A DNA stretch of 64,000 nucleotides from Streptomyces lincolnensis. Its GTDB lineage: Bacteria; Actinomycetota; Actinomycetes; Streptomycetales; Streptomycetaceae. The translations under genes were made by a program, and so were the position numbers. Below are positions 44,963 to 54,735 of the stretch, piece after piece. The stretch lies in the NCBI RefSeq assembly GCF_001685355.1, contig NZ_CP016438.1, positions 9,672,001 through 9,736,000 of the forward strand, written 5' to 3'. A model generated the notes under the pieces. That model worked only from the letters and a program-made list of their open reading frames with translations, was not told the origin of the DNA and did no database searches. The first letter of the stretch is position 1. Each line of letters starts with the position of its first letter.

Positions 44963-47260
44963 GTGGGACAGCCGGTCCACTCTGCCGCGTACCTGGATCC
45001 GGAAGCGTCCGTGGAAGCGAGAACCGACGACTTGCTGTCCCGGATGACCCTGCCGGAGAAGGTCGGGCAGCTGCTGATGCTCGACGCACAACACGGGGAC
45101 CTGGCGGACATCGTGTCGGCCAAGCTGGCCGGGGCAGTCCTGCATGTGTCTCCCGACCTCATGCCGCAGGCCATGGATCTGGCCCGGCGGACACGGCTCG
45201 GCATACCGCTGCTGACAGCCGACGACGGCATCCACGGCCACTCGTTCTGGCCGGGGGCGACCATCTTCCCGACCCAGCTGGCCATGGCCTGCACCTGGGA
45301 CCCCTCCCTGCTCCACCGAGTTGCCCGAGCGGCCGCGACCGAAATCGCGGCGACCGGAATCCACGGGACGTTCTCCCCGGTGCTGTGCATCACCCGGGAC
45401 CTGCGCTGGGGCCGGATCAACGAGACGTTCGGCGAGGACCCGTTCCTGATCGGTGAACTCGGGGCGGCGATGGTGCGCGGCTACCAGGGCGACGGCCTCA
45501 GCGACCCGACCGCCGTGCTGGCGTACGCCAAGCACTTCGCGGGCTACTCCGAAACCCTGGGCGGGCGCGACGCGAGCGAAGCCGATCTCAGCCCGCGCAA
45601 GCTGCGCTCGTGGTTCCTGCCCCCCTTCGAGCAGGCGGTACGGGCCGGCTGCCGCGGCTTCATGCTCGGCTACCAGTCCATCGACGGGGTGCCCATCACC
45701 GCGCATCGGTGGCTGATCAACGACGTGCTCAAGGGCGAGTGGGGCTTCACCGGCACGCTGGTGACCGACTGGGACAACGTCGGCCGGATGGTCTACGACC
45801 AGCGGACCTGCGCCGACTACGCCGAGGCGGCGGCGGTCGCAGTCACCTCCGGGAACGACCTCATCATGGCCACACCGCAGTTCTTCGAGGGCGCCCAGGA
45901 GGCGGTCGCCCGCGGCCTGATGGAAGAGAAGCAGATCGATGACGCGGTACGGCGGGTCCTGCGGCTGAAGTTCGAGCTCGGGCTTTTCGAGAACCCCCGC
46001 GCCCCCGACCCCGAGCGGCAGGCGCAGGTGATCGGCTGCCGCGCACACGCCGACCTCAACCTCGAAACCGCCCGACGCTCCTTGGTGTTGCTGCGCAACG
46101 ACGGTGTCCTGCCCCTCGAAGGCGGGCTGACCTCGGACGGAACCGGCCGCGCCGCGAGCCGGGACAGGCCGCGGACGATCGCGGTCATCGGCCCCAACGT
46201 CGACAGCACGCAAGCCATGCTCGGCGACTGGGCGGGCGCCACCGGCCAGGTCCCGTGGATGCCCGAAGGACATCCACGCGAGTCGGTGGAGACGGTGCTC
46301 GACGGCCTGCGCGCCGTCGCACCGGCCGACTGGACCATCACCTACGCCCGCGGAGCCGACATCGAAAGCCCCGCCTCCGACTCCGAGTGGTCCCTCGGTC
46401 CCGACGGCCAACCGCAGCCGGCTGTTTTCACCCCCGCTCCGGTCGACCGGGCACAACTTCGGGAGGCCACCGCCGCCGCGGAGGCCGCCGACTACGCCGT
46501 CGTGGTCGTGGGGGACACCATCGCCCTCACGGGCGAGGTGCGCTCCACGGCCACGCTCGACCTCCAGGGAGGTCAGATCGCACTGCTGGACGCGGTCGCC
46601 GCCACCGGCACACCGATGATCGTCGTACTGGCCCAGTCCAAGCCGAGCACCCTCCCGGAGTCGGCACTGAACGCGGCAGCCCTCATCGAGGCGTTCAACC
46701 CGGGCATGCGCGGCGGCCGCGCCGTCGCCGAACTGCTTCTCGGACTCGTCGATCCCAGTGGCCGGCTCCCGGTCTCCTTCGCACGTCACGTCGGACAGCA
46801 ACCGGTCTTCTACAACCAGGTGCGAGGCCAGCACGGGAGCCGCTACGCGGATCTCACACAGGACCCCCTGTTCGCGTTCGGCGAGGGCCTCACCTACACC
46901 ACGGTCACCTACTCCGACCTGGTCGTGCACGACCCGGAGGTCTCCGCCGACGGCACCGTCGACGCCACGGTGCGGCTCACCAACAGCGGCAGCCGCAGGG
47001 CCGTGGAAACGGTCCAGGCGTACGTCAGTGACCTGACCACCAGCGTCACCTGGGCCGAGCAGGAGCTGAAGGGTTTCACCCAGGTCGACATACCTCCCGG
47101 CGAAAGCCTGGACGTCCGCATCAGCATCCCCGCTGCCCAGTGCTCTCTCGTCACAGCCGACAACCGCCGAGTGGTCGAACCAGGCGAGTTCGCACTCCGC
47201 GTCGGCCCCAGCTCACGGCGGGAGCAGCAGCTGAGCGTGGAATTCCGCATCCGGACCTGA
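44963..47260 (+). CDS. Cytoplasmic GH3 beta-glycosidase (beta-glucosidase type)
   Basis: Protein of 765 residues with no signal peptide, starting at GTG 44963 with GGAGA upstream. The N-terminal GH3 barrel has PEKVGQLLMLD, LTADDGIHGHSFWPGATIFP, the KHF motif (YAKHFAGYSE) and the nucleophile in TGTLVTDWDNVG (Asp near residue 269). The second alpha/beta domain begins around RRSLVLLRNDGVLPL. A fibronectin-III-like domain closes the protein (VDATVRLTNSGSRRAVETVQ). It would split imported disaccharides or short oligomers. Confidence 0.92.
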   Translation: MGQPVHSAAYLDPEASVEARTDDLLSRMTLPEKVGQLLMLDAQHGDLADIVSAKLAGAVLHVSPDLMPQAMDLARRTRLGIPLLTADDGIHGHSFWPGATIFPTQLAMACTWDPSLLHRVARAAATEIAATGIHGTFSPVLCITRDLRWGRINETFGEDPFLIGELGAAMVRGYQGDGLSDPTAVLAYAKHFAGYSETLGGRDASEADLSPRKLRSWFLPPFEQAVRAGCRGFMLGYQSIDGVPITAHRWLINDVLKGEWGFTGTLVTDWDNVGRMVYDQRTCADYAEAAAVAVTSGNDLIMATPQFFEGAQEAVARGLMEEKQIDDAVRRVLRLKFELGLFENPRAPDPERQAQVIGCRAHADLNLETARRSLVLLRNDGVLPLEGGLTSDGTGRAASRDRPRTIAVIGPNVDSTQAMLGDWAGATGQVPWMPEGHPRESVETVLDGLRAVAPADWTITYARGADIESPASDSEWSLGPDGQPQPAVFTPAPVDRAQLREATAAAEAADYAVVVVGDTIALTGEVRSTATLDLQGGQIALLDAVAATGTPMIVVLAQSKPSTLPESALNAAALIEAFNPGMRGGRAVAELLLGLVDPSGRLPVSFARHVGQQPVFYNQVRGQHGSRYADLTQDPLFAFGEGLTYTTVTYSDLVVHDPEVSADGTVDATVRLTNSGSRRAVETVQAYVSDLTTSVTWAEQELKGFTQVDIPPGESLDVRISIPAAQCSLVTADNRRVVEPGEFALRVGPSSRREQQLSVEFRIRT

Positions 47261-47285
47261 AGGCCGCACACAGGCTTGAAGACCA

Positions 47286-47333
47286 CCGCCCCGTCGGCCC
47301 GCCGCCCCGCGAACCAGAGGGCCGGCGGGGCGG
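47286..47333 (+). terminator. Candidate terminator between the GH3 and GH32 genes
   Basis: CCGCCCCGTCGGCCC (47286-47300) pairs with GGGCCGGCGGGGCGG (47319-47333) with one mismatch, 25 bases after the GH3 stop. It may separate or attenuate expression of the following GH32 gene. Confidence 0.55.
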
Positions 47334-47360
47334 TCCCCTGTCATACCGAAAGGCACGCGT

Positions 47361-48833
47361 GTGTCCACCCCACCCCGCGATCCACACTTCCCCGTCGCGC
47401 ACCTGCGCCCGCCCCGCAACTGGATCAACGACCCCAACGGGCTGGTCTTCCACGACGGCCACTACCACGTGTGCTACCAGTACAACCCGCACGGCGCGAC
47501 TCACGCCACCATGCACTGGGGCCACTTCCGCAGCCCCGACCTGCTGACCTGGGAGCCGCTGCCGATCGCCCTGTCCCCGAACCCCGATGGCGTGGACGCC
47601 GACGGCTGCTTCTCCGGCAACGCCGTCTCCGACGGTGACCGGCTGGTCGCCTTCTACTCCGCGCACCGCGAGGACCGCTCGTTCCAGCACCAGCCGGTCA
47701 CCTGCGCCGTCTCCCACGACGGCGGCAACAGCTTCCGCCCGCGCGGCGAACTGCTCATCCCCGAGCTGCCCGAGGGCTGCACCATGTACCGCGACCCGTA
47801 CGTCTGGCAGAACGGCGACGACTGGCGGATGCTGGTCGGCGCCGCTCTCGCGGACGGCCGCGCCGCCGCCCTGCTGTACGACTCGTCCGACCTGGAGACC
47901 TGGACCTACCGAGGGCCTTTCGCGGCCCGCCATCCGGAGCCCATCGGTGGCACCGACCTGCTCACCGGGGAGGGCTGGGAATGCCCGCAATACCTCCCGG
48001 CAGCCGACGGACGCGGCGCCCTCCTGATCAGCACCTGGACCGAACCCACCGGTCCGCAGAGCGTCGCGGCCCTGATCGGCGAAGAGCATGACGGCCACTT
48101 CAAGGCGGGCTCAGCGGGACCCGTAGACCACGGCCCCGACTGCTACGCCCCCGCCCTGCTCTGCGCACCGGGCAACCGGTGGCTGCTGTGGGGCTGGTCA
48201 TGGGAAGCCCGCGACGAAGCCTGGGCCGTCGCGGACGGATGGGCCGGCGTCTTCACAGTGCCCCGCGAGATCCATGTCCACGACGACGGCACGCTGCGCC
48301 AGCAGCCCGCCAACGAGCTGCTCGCGCTGCGCGGCGAGCACACCATCCACGCCGCAGGAGCGACGCACGGCACGCAGCCGGTGGACCTAAGCAGCGTGGG
48401 CCGAGCCTTCGACCTGACGGCCCGCCTGGAGCCGACGGGAAACGCTGCTCTGCGGCTGCTCACCACCCCGGACGGCTCCGAGTACCTCGACATCCGCCTC
48501 GATGCCGACGCAGGCGAACTGGTCGTCGACCGCGACCACGCCTCACTGGACACCCGGGCCCACGGCGGCTCCTACCGGATGCCCTGCCCAACCGACCGGC
48601 CCGTCGATCTGCGCGTGGTCGTCGACCACTCCATCGCCGAAGTCTTCCTGACCACCACCGGCCAGGTTCTCACCCTGCGCTTCTACCCCACAGGGCAGAG
48701 CTCCTGGCGACTGCAAGCCCGCACCGCACCGGGTACGCACCTCGGCTACGCGATCGACGCCTGGGAACTGCATCCGCTCGTGATCAAGGAGCCGAGCACC
48801 GGCACCGCAGAGCCGGCGCCGATGTCGCCGTAG
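47361..48833 (+). CDS. Cytoplasmic GH32 hydrolase (sucrose/fructo-oligosaccharide type)
   Basis: Protein of 490 residues with no signal peptide. GH32 motifs are complete: nucleophile in NWINDPNG (Asp24), RDP in TMYRDPYVW (Asp145), and acid/base in GEGWECPQYL (Glu207). The C-terminal beta-sandwich contains RVVVDHSIAEVFLTT. Start is a GTG (STPPRDPHF follows). Unlike the exported fructanase at 37-39.6 kb, it has no inserted modules and would act on imported sucrose or short fructans. It follows the GH3 gene after a hairpin. Confidence 0.92.
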   Translation: MSTPPRDPHFPVAHLRPPRNWINDPNGLVFHDGHYHVCYQYNPHGATHATMHWGHFRSPDLLTWEPLPIALSPNPDGVDADGCFSGNAVSDGDRLVAFYSAHREDRSFQHQPVTCAVSHDGGNSFRPRGELLIPELPEGCTMYRDPYVWQNGDDWRMLVGAALADGRAAALLYDSSDLETWTYRGPFAARHPEPIGGTDLLTGEGWECPQYLPAADGRGALLISTWTEPTGPQSVAALIGEEHDGHFKAGSAGPVDHGPDCYAPALLCAPGNRWLLWGWSWEARDEAWAVADGWAGVFTVPREIHVHDDGTLRQQPANELLALRGEHTIHAAGATHGTQPVDLSSVGRAFDLTARLEPTGNAALRLLTTPDGSEYLDIRLDADAGELVVDRDHASLDTRAHGGSYRMPCPTDRPVDLRVVVDHSIAEVFLTTTGQVLTLRFYPTGQSSWRLQARTAPGTHLGYAIDAWELHPLVIKEPSTGTAEPAPMSP

Positions 48834-48925
48834 AACCGACTCCAACCGGTCGATCCCCCACCTCGGCAATGCGTCCCGCCCCCTCTCCCAAGTACTGACC
48901 AAGCAGGTCCGAAGGAGGATCCTCC

Positions 48926-51862
48926 ATGAGCTCATACGGTCTCGGACGACGGCGGTTTCTGGCCACCGCCGTCGGTGTCGCCGCCGCCTGGACCTCGGTT
49001 TCCGGGAACGCCATCGCCGTCCCGCAGCTGAGGCAGACCGCACGCAGCAATTCCGTCCGTGTGTGGCTGACGGACGTATCGGCCGACAAGTGGGTCGCCG
49101 GCCAGGACGATGTGCTGTTCAAGGCGAAGAGAACGGCCAACCCGCTCACGATCAAGATCGACGACAGCGTCAAGTACCAAAAGGTCCAAGGCTTCGGCGC
49201 GGCCATGACCGACTCCTCCGCCTGGCTCATCGACAAGTTGTCAACCGCCGAGCGGACCAAGCTGATGAATAAGCTGTTCGATTCCTCGGAGGGAATCGGT
49301 CTCAGCCTGCTCCGCTCCCCGATGGGCGCCACGGATTTCAACGCGTCCGGGAACTACTCCTACAACGACATGCCCCAGGGACAAACGGACCCGACGCTGT
49401 CCAACTTCTCCATCCAGCACGACGTGCCGTACATCATTCCGGCTTTGCAGCAGGCCCTCTCACTCAACCCGACCATCAAGATCATGGCCAATCCGTGGAG
49501 CCCGCCAGGCTGGATGAAGACCTCCGACTCCATGATCGGAGGCACCCTCAAGAGTGAGTACACTTCCGCGCTGGCCAGCTACTTCGTCAAGTTCATACAG
49601 GCCTATGGCGAAGTTGGCGTGCCCATCTCCTACATTTCCCCGCAGAACGAACCCATGGGTACTCCCACTTGGCCCGGGATGTTCCTGTCCGCGTACCAGG
49701 AAGCCGAGTTGATCCAGGAGATCGGCAAGGCATTCGAAGCCAACGGAATCTCCACGAAGATCCTGGCTTGGGACCACAACTGGGACGTGCCCTCGTATCC
49801 GGAGACGATCTTCAGCGACTCCGCAGCCTCCAAGTACACCGCGGGAACCGGATGGCACATCTACAGCGGTAACCCGACCTGCCAGACGGTGGTCCACAAC
49901 GACTACCCGAGCAAGGAAACCTTCATCACAGAAGCCACAGGAGGCGTTTGGCAGGACAGCGACCAGACGGCGTTCAGCGAAGCACTGGGAACGTGGATCA
50001 TCAACGGCACGCGCAACTGGGCAAACGGGGTGATGCTGTGGAACATCGCACTCGACCCCGATAGGGGCCCGCTCAACAGCGACACCGCCGGCATACCCAT
50101 GCTGCGGGGCTTGCTCACGATCGACCCGGCCGACGGTCGGGTGACCTACAACGTGGACTACCACGCCCTCGCTCACGCCAGCAGGTTCGTCAAGCCCGGA
50201 GCGCGCCGGATCTACTCGAACACCTTCGGGGAAGGCAGCATAGAGAACGTCGCGTTCCAGAATCCGGACGGATCGAAGGTCCTGATCGCCCACAACACGG
50301 GAAGCGCCGCGAAAACCTTCAGCGTCGCGGACGGGACACACTCGTTCGACTACACCCTGAACGCCGGCGACGCCGTCACCTTCACGTACTCCGGGCCTGC
50401 GCAGAGCGGGCGTACCCCCGCAGCGGCCAAGGTCTCGGACCCGACACACGACTTCACGTTCAAGTCGGCATCCGGCCCGGTCACCGTCACGTACGACCCG
50501 GCACTGCTGCCTTACCAGAACTCCATCCGCACCGGAAACAAGCTGGTCACGTACTCCCTGCCGATCGGAGCTTCCGTCCGGACGACAGGAAGGGCACTGA
50601 GCCGTAGCAAATGGACCGCCACGGCTTCCGCGCAGCCGGATTGGGGTGTGGCCGGGAACGCGATCGACGGCGACATCAACACAAAGTGGAGTCTCGGGCA
50701 CGGGACGACGAGCGGCGACTGGTTCCAGATCGATCTGGGGAGCCCCACGAGCTTCAATAAGATCGTCATTGACACCGGCGTGAACAACTCGTTCGACTAC
50801 GTCACCAAGTATCAGATCTACGTTTCGAACGACGGTGCCGATTGGGGCAGCGCGATTGCGAGCGGCAGCGGAGGAATCGGCAAGATAGCCGTCACGTTGC
50901 CGACTCGAACGGCACAGTACATTCGCATCGTCAGTACTGCGGCATCCGGTTTCTGGTGGGCCATCGGCGACATCGAGGTGTACGGGTCTGCGCGTGGAAC
51001 GGGCTCGATCACAGCTCCGGCAGCGGTATCGGACAGCCTGCAGCTGAAGAACTGGACCAGCAGGGAAGGGGAGCAGGTCACCGTAGTATTCAACGGGACC
51101 ACCGACAGTAAGAGTTTCAAGATGTCCACCGACGGCTCGTACACGTATACGCTGCCGAGCGGAACCTCGGCGATGTTCACCACCAAGAAGCTGTCGAGCT
51201 TCCCATCACCGACCTTCAGCGATCTGAAGCCGGGCCAAGGCATGCCGCGCTCCAAATTCACGATTCGCGGCTCTGGTTTCGGCGCTGCACAGGGGCTGGG
51301 TACGGTGTACTTCGGATCGAGCTATGCCGAAATAGACAGCTGGTCGGACACGAGTATCAGCGCCTACGTTCCGAAGGGACTTCCCGCGGGGAAGGTCAGG
51401 GTTTCAGTGAAGGGAACCAGCGGAGCAGACGCAGGCGGATCGTCGTTCGACGTGGTGGATCCAGGTCCTGCACTACCCCGGACGGGCTGGACCGCAAAGG
51501 CTTCAGACGCAAGTCGGTCGGATGCGCCCGGAAACATGCTCGACGGTAGTTCCGACACTCGGTACAGCTCCGGAACAGGGCAGTACAACGGCCTCTGGAT
51601 CCAAGTGGACATGGGGCAGACGCAGACCTTCGACAAGATCGTGCTGGATGTCGGCGGCAGTGTCAGCGACTATGCGCGAAGCGCAGACGTATACGTATCC
51701 ACGGAGGGAACCGACTGGACCAAGGTCACGTCCGTAGCGGACGGCCAACGGGTCCACCTGATTTCCTTCCCGACGCAGACAGCTCGCTACATCAAGGTCG
51801 TCAATACCGGCAATGTTGCCCGTAGTTGGTGGTCAGTCGCAGAGTTCAACGTCTACAACTGA
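48926..51862 (+). CDS. Exported GH30 glycoside hydrolase with CBM32, IPT/TIG and CBM32 modules
   Basis: Protein of 978 residues with a Tat-like signal (LGRRRFLATAVGVAAAW) and a GGAGGA ribosome binding site. The GH30 barrel has KYQKVQGFGAAMTDSSAWL, the acid/base in SPQNEPMG (Glu242) and the nucleophile in TFITEATGG (Glu336), closest to the endo-beta-1,6-glucanase/glucosylceramidase subgroups. After the GH30 beta-domain come a discoidin-like CBM32 (about 556-690), an IPT/TIG domain (about 755-845, SPTFSDLKPGQGMPR) and a second CBM32 (about 850-978). Third codon positions are visibly richer in A and T than in neighbouring genes, especially in the C-terminal half, which suggests acquisition from elsewhere. 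Confidence 0.9.
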   Translation: MSSYGLGRRRFLATAVGVAAAWTSVSGNAIAVPQLRQTARSNSVRVWLTDVSADKWVAGQDDVLFKAKRTANPLTIKIDDSVKYQKVQGFGAAMTDSSAWLIDKLSTAERTKLMNKLFDSSEGIGLSLLRSPMGATDFNASGNYSYNDMPQGQTDPTLSNFSIQHDVPYIIPALQQALSLNPTIKIMANPWSPPGWMKTSDSMIGGTLKSEYTSALASYFVKFIQAYGEVGVPISYISPQNEPMGTPTWPGMFLSAYQEAELIQEIGKAFEANGISTKILAWDHNWDVPSYPETIFSDSAASKYTAGTGWHIYSGNPTCQTVVHNDYPSKETFITEATGGVWQDSDQTAFSEALGTWIINGTRNWANGVMLWNIALDPDRGPLNSDTAGIPMLRGLLTIDPADGRVTYNVDYHALAHASRFVKPGARRIYSNTFGEGSIENVAFQNPDGSKVLIAHNTGSAAKTFSVADGTHSFDYTLNAGDAVTFTYSGPAQSGRTPAAAKVSDPTHDFTFKSASGPVTVTYDPALLPYQNSIRTGNKLVTYSLPIGASVRTTGRALSRSKWTATASAQPDWGVAGNAIDGDINTKWSLGHGTTSGDWFQIDLGSPTSFNKIVIDTGVNNSFDYVTKYQIYVSNDGADWGSAIASGSGGIGKIAVTLPTRTAQYIRIVSTAASGFWWAIGDIEVYGSARGTGSITAPAAVSDSLQLKNWTSREGEQVTVVFNGTTDSKSFKMSTDGSYTYTLPSGTSAMFTTKKLSSFPSPTFSDLKPGQGMPRSKFTIRGSGFGAAQGLGTVYFGSSYAEIDSWSDTSISAYVPKGLPAGKVRVSVKGTSGADAGGSSFDVVDPGPALPRTGWTAKASDASRSDAPGNMLDGSSDTRYSSGTGQYNGLWIQVDMGQTQTFDKIVLDVGGSVSDYARSADVYVSTEGTDWTKVTSVADGQRVHLISFPTQTARYIKVVNTGNVARSWWSVAEFNVYN

Positions 51863-51875
51863 CCGCGGGCTTTCA

Positions 51876-51917
51876 GGGCCGGAGCGGCACGCCTCGCCGT
51901 GGGCGCCGCTCCGGCCC
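51876..51917 (+). terminator. Terminator after the GH30 gene
   Basis: GGGCCGGAGCGGC (51876-51888) pairs perfectly with GCCGCTCCGGCCC (51905-51917) across a 16-base loop, 13 bases after the stop codon. Confidence 0.65.
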
Positions 51918-52079
51918 ACGGCCCCGCGCGCTGCGAAGCCGACCGCTCTCACCTGACCGGAACGCCGTCTCTCGATCGTCATGCGACGCATTGACCCCAC
52001 AGCGCCATCGCGGTTGCATGCTTGTGGCCCTCCGGTGGGGAACCGGGGAGAAGGGCCAATGGCCTGTCTTGGGGGGAAA

Positions 52080-53201
52080 ATGAGGGGAAACGCAAAGCGG
52101 AGCGCCACCAGACGTGTGCGGGCTGTCTTAAGTGCCACGGTCGTGGCCTGCGCGGTTACGGCGGTATTGCCCGGAGCCGCTTCGGCTGAGCCCATGACCG
52201 TGCCGGGCCTCGCGAGCGACAGCGGAGCCGGGGTAGAGCGGATCAGTGTCGCGCCCGACGGCACTCAGGGCGACGGCGACTCCGCCGGCGCCACGATCAC
52301 GACCGACGGCCGGCGTATCGCCTTCTCGTCGTCGGCGAAGAACCTCACACCCTCCAACCCGGGCACGTCGGCCACGGTGTTCGTCCGCGACCAGAGGACG
52401 AGCCAGACCAGGCTGATGAGCACCAACGCCGCCCAGATCCAGCCCCCGGTGATCAGCGGTGACGGGCAATACGTTGCCCTGTGGGGGCTTAGGTTCAGAG
52501 ACACGAAGGTCTTCCTGTCCCAGGTGAGCTCGGGAAGCACGATCAGCATCAACTGCTCGGGCCTCAGCTGTAGCCAGCCGTCGCTGAGCGCGGACGGCCG
52601 CTACATCACCCACGTCGCCACCTTCACTCGACCGCCGTCCCGGCAACGCATCGAGGTACGGGACTGGAACGCCGACACCACGCAGATCGTCGCCGAGTTC
52701 GGCCACCCCGTCTCGGCCCGGCCGTCCATCAGCGGCGACGGCCGCTTTGTCGCCTACCAGGACGGCCTGGCGGAGGACGTCTTCGTGTGGGACCGGACCG
52801 ACGACACCTCCTCCGGCCCGATCGAGGGCCCGTCCAAGGCGGCGACACTCGTCCAGATCAGCAAGGACGGCAGCAAGGTCGTCTACCTCTCGGGATCCGA
52901 CACCTACGTCCACGACGAGAGCTCGGGCACCGACCAACTGGTGCCGAACGTGCGGGGCGTGGCCATCGATCCCACCGGCCGCTATCTGCTGTACGCCCCA
53001 CACGACACGAACGGACCGTCGCTCATGCTGCGCGACCTGGAGACGGGCACCGACGAGATCGTCTCGAACCAGCTCGCCACGGCCGGGACCGACTCGGTCA
53101 GCGCCGCTGGCCGCGACGTGGTCTTCCATTCCACGGCCGACGACATCGTGCCAGGCGACACCAACGGCAAGTCGGACGTCTTCATCCGCCGCTTCTACTG
53201 A
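52080..53201 (+). CDS. Secreted TolB-like beta-propeller protein
   Basis: Protein of about 373 residues from the ATG at 52080; an in-frame ATG at 52059 with GGAGAAGGG upstream is a good alternative. A Sec-type signal ends near ASAEP. The mature part consists of repeated propeller blades (DGRRIAFSSSAKNLTPSN, SADGRYITHVATF, SGDGRFVAYQDGL, AAGRDVVFHSTADDIVPGD), as in TolB/WD40-like PD40 proteins. No catalytic residues can be named. It stands alone between the GH30 gene and a convergent sensor kinase gene. Confidence 0.8.
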   Translation: MRGNAKRSATRRVRAVLSATVVACAVTAVLPGAASAEPMTVPGLASDSGAGVERISVAPDGTQGDGDSAGATITTDGRRIAFSSSAKNLTPSNPGTSATVFVRDQRTSQTRLMSTNAAQIQPPVISGDGQYVALWGLRFRDTKVFLSQVSSGSTISINCSGLSCSQPSLSADGRYITHVATFTRPPSRQRIEVRDWNADTTQIVAEFGHPVSARPSISGDGRFVAYQDGLAEDVFVWDRTDDTSSGPIEGPSKAATLVQISKDGSKVVYLSGSDTYVHDESSGTDQLVPNVRGVAIDPTGRYLLYAPHDTNGPSLMLRDLETGTDEIVSNQLATAGTDSVSAAGRDVVFHSTADDIVPGDTNGKSDVFIRRFY

Positions 53202-53256
53202 TCGCCCCGGCTTCCACCTGTCTTCCGGTTCCGACGGGCTGCCGCGGTGAAGCGCG

Positions 53257-54735
53257 TCAGTCCTCGGCCGGGGTGGCGGCTCGGGGAAGGCGTAGCTCGA
53301 AGCATGCTCCGAGGGTCCGGGGGGTGAGGATGAGGGTGCCTCGGTGGCGGTGCGCCAGGTCGCGGGCGATGGCGAGGCCCAGGCCGGTGCCGCCGTGGTC
53401 GCGGGAGCGGGCGTCGTCGAGCCGGACGAAGCGTTCGAAGATGCGCTCGGCGTCCTCGGTGGGCACGCCCGGTCCGTCGTCGTGCACCGTGAGGACGACC
53501 CAGTCGTCCTGGTTCCGGATGGTGATCTGGATGCGGTGTGCGGCGTGGCGGGCGGCGTTGTCGATGAGGTTGCGCAGCAGACGTTCGTATTCGTCGGGGT
53601 TTCCGTGTGCGTGTGCGGGGGCGGTGCTGTCGCAGGTGAGGGTCAACGGCCGTTCGGTGAGGGGGTATTGCTCGGTCAGCCCGGAGGCGAGGGCCGTCAG
53701 GTCGACGGTGTCGGGACCGGTCGTGGGGGTGCGGGTGTCGAGGCGGGCGAGGAGCAGCAGGTCTTCGGCGAGGGCCTGGAGGCGGCGGGTCTGGCGTGCG
53801 GCGGTGGTGGCCGCGGCGGGCCAGTCGGTGCGTTCCGGGTAGGCGAGCGCGACCTCCAGGCTGGCCAGCAGTGTGGTGAGGGGACTACGCAGTTCATGGG
53901 CGGCGTCCGCGACGAAGCGGCGCTGCTGGGCGGCGGCGTCGTCGAGGCGCTGGAGGGTGGTGTTGATGGTGGTGGCCAGGGCGGTGATCTCGTGTCCCGT
54001 TGCGGGGACGGTGACACGTTCGCGGGGGTCGCTCGCGGTGACCGAGGCGGTGAGGACGCGGATGGCTTCGACCGGCCGCAACGCGATGCGGACGGCGAAG
54101 TAGGCGGCGGCGGCGATCAGTACGAGGCCGACGAGGCCGGCCCGCAGCAGCAGGAGGTCGGTGGTCTCGGTGATTGCCTCGGCTGTGCGCGGGAGCACCA
54201 CCACATAGACCCGCAGCGTGGCGTCGGCGGCGACGCCCAGAGCGGCGACTTCGTCACTGCTGAGTTCATCGGCGCTGATATCGGCGAACATGACCGTGTA
54301 GGTCCTGCCGGCCATGTCGAATCTGTCCCTTGAGCTGGAGTCGCGCACCGGCATGCGGAGGGGAAGGATCGTCAGGCTTCCGGGCTGTCTGGCCTCCGAT
54401 GGGGCGGGCAGCACATGGCGGGTGCCGGGATCGAAGTCGTTCATGCCTCCGCCGTAGGCGACAGCGGTGCGTCGGCCGGTCGCGACGACCTCGTACGGCA
54501 GCATGGCACCTCTGCGAGCGGGAACCACACCCTCGTTCAGCTGATCGACGAGAGCCCAGAGCTGTTGCTCGGCTTGTCCTTCGGCGATCTGCGTGCCCTG
54601 GCGGTAGACGTCGTGGTGCAGCCACCAGCCGATGCCGACCAGGATGACGGCGGCGGCCGAGGCGGCGGCCAGGGCCGTGCGGGCTCGTACCGAACGCGGC
54701 CACCACCAGCGGCGTCGCGGCTCAGTCGCGTTCAC
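53257..54735 (-). CDS. Sensor histidine kinase of an OmpR-type two-component system
   Basis: Protein of 492 residues from a GTG at 54735, overlapping the response-regulator stop by 14 bases. A membrane segment (ALAAASAAAVILVGIGWWL) is followed by an extracytoplasmic sensor region of about 150 residues, a second membrane segment (RAGLVGLVLIAAAAYFAVRI) and a HAMP domain. The phosphorylated His lies in FVADAAHELRSPLTTLL. N, G1 and G2 boxes are LLRNLIDNAARHA, VHDDGPGVP and DHGGTGLGLAIAR. The signal it senses is unknown. Confidence 0.93.
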   Translation of the reverse strand: MNATEPRRRWWWPRSVRARTALAAASAAAVILVGIGWWLHHDVYRQGTQIAEGQAEQQLWALVDQLNEGVVPARRGAMLPYEVVATGRRTAVAYGGGMNDFDPGTRHVLPAPSEARQPGSLTILPLRMPVRDSSSRDRFDMAGRTYTVMFADISADELSSDEVAALGVAADATLRVYVVVLPRTAEAITETTDLLLLRAGLVGLVLIAAAAYFAVRIALRPVEAIRVLTASVTASDPRERVTVPATGHEITALATTINTTLQRLDDAAAQQRRFVADAAHELRSPLTTLLASLEVALAYPERTDWPAAATTAARQTRRLQALAEDLLLLARLDTRTPTTGPDTVDLTALASGLTEQYPLTERPLTLTCDSTAPAHAHGNPDEYERLLRNLIDNAARHAAHRIQITIRNQDDWVVLTVHDDGPGVPTEDAERIFERFVRLDDARSRDHGGTGLGLAIARDLAHRHRGTLILTPRTLGACFELRLPRAATPAED

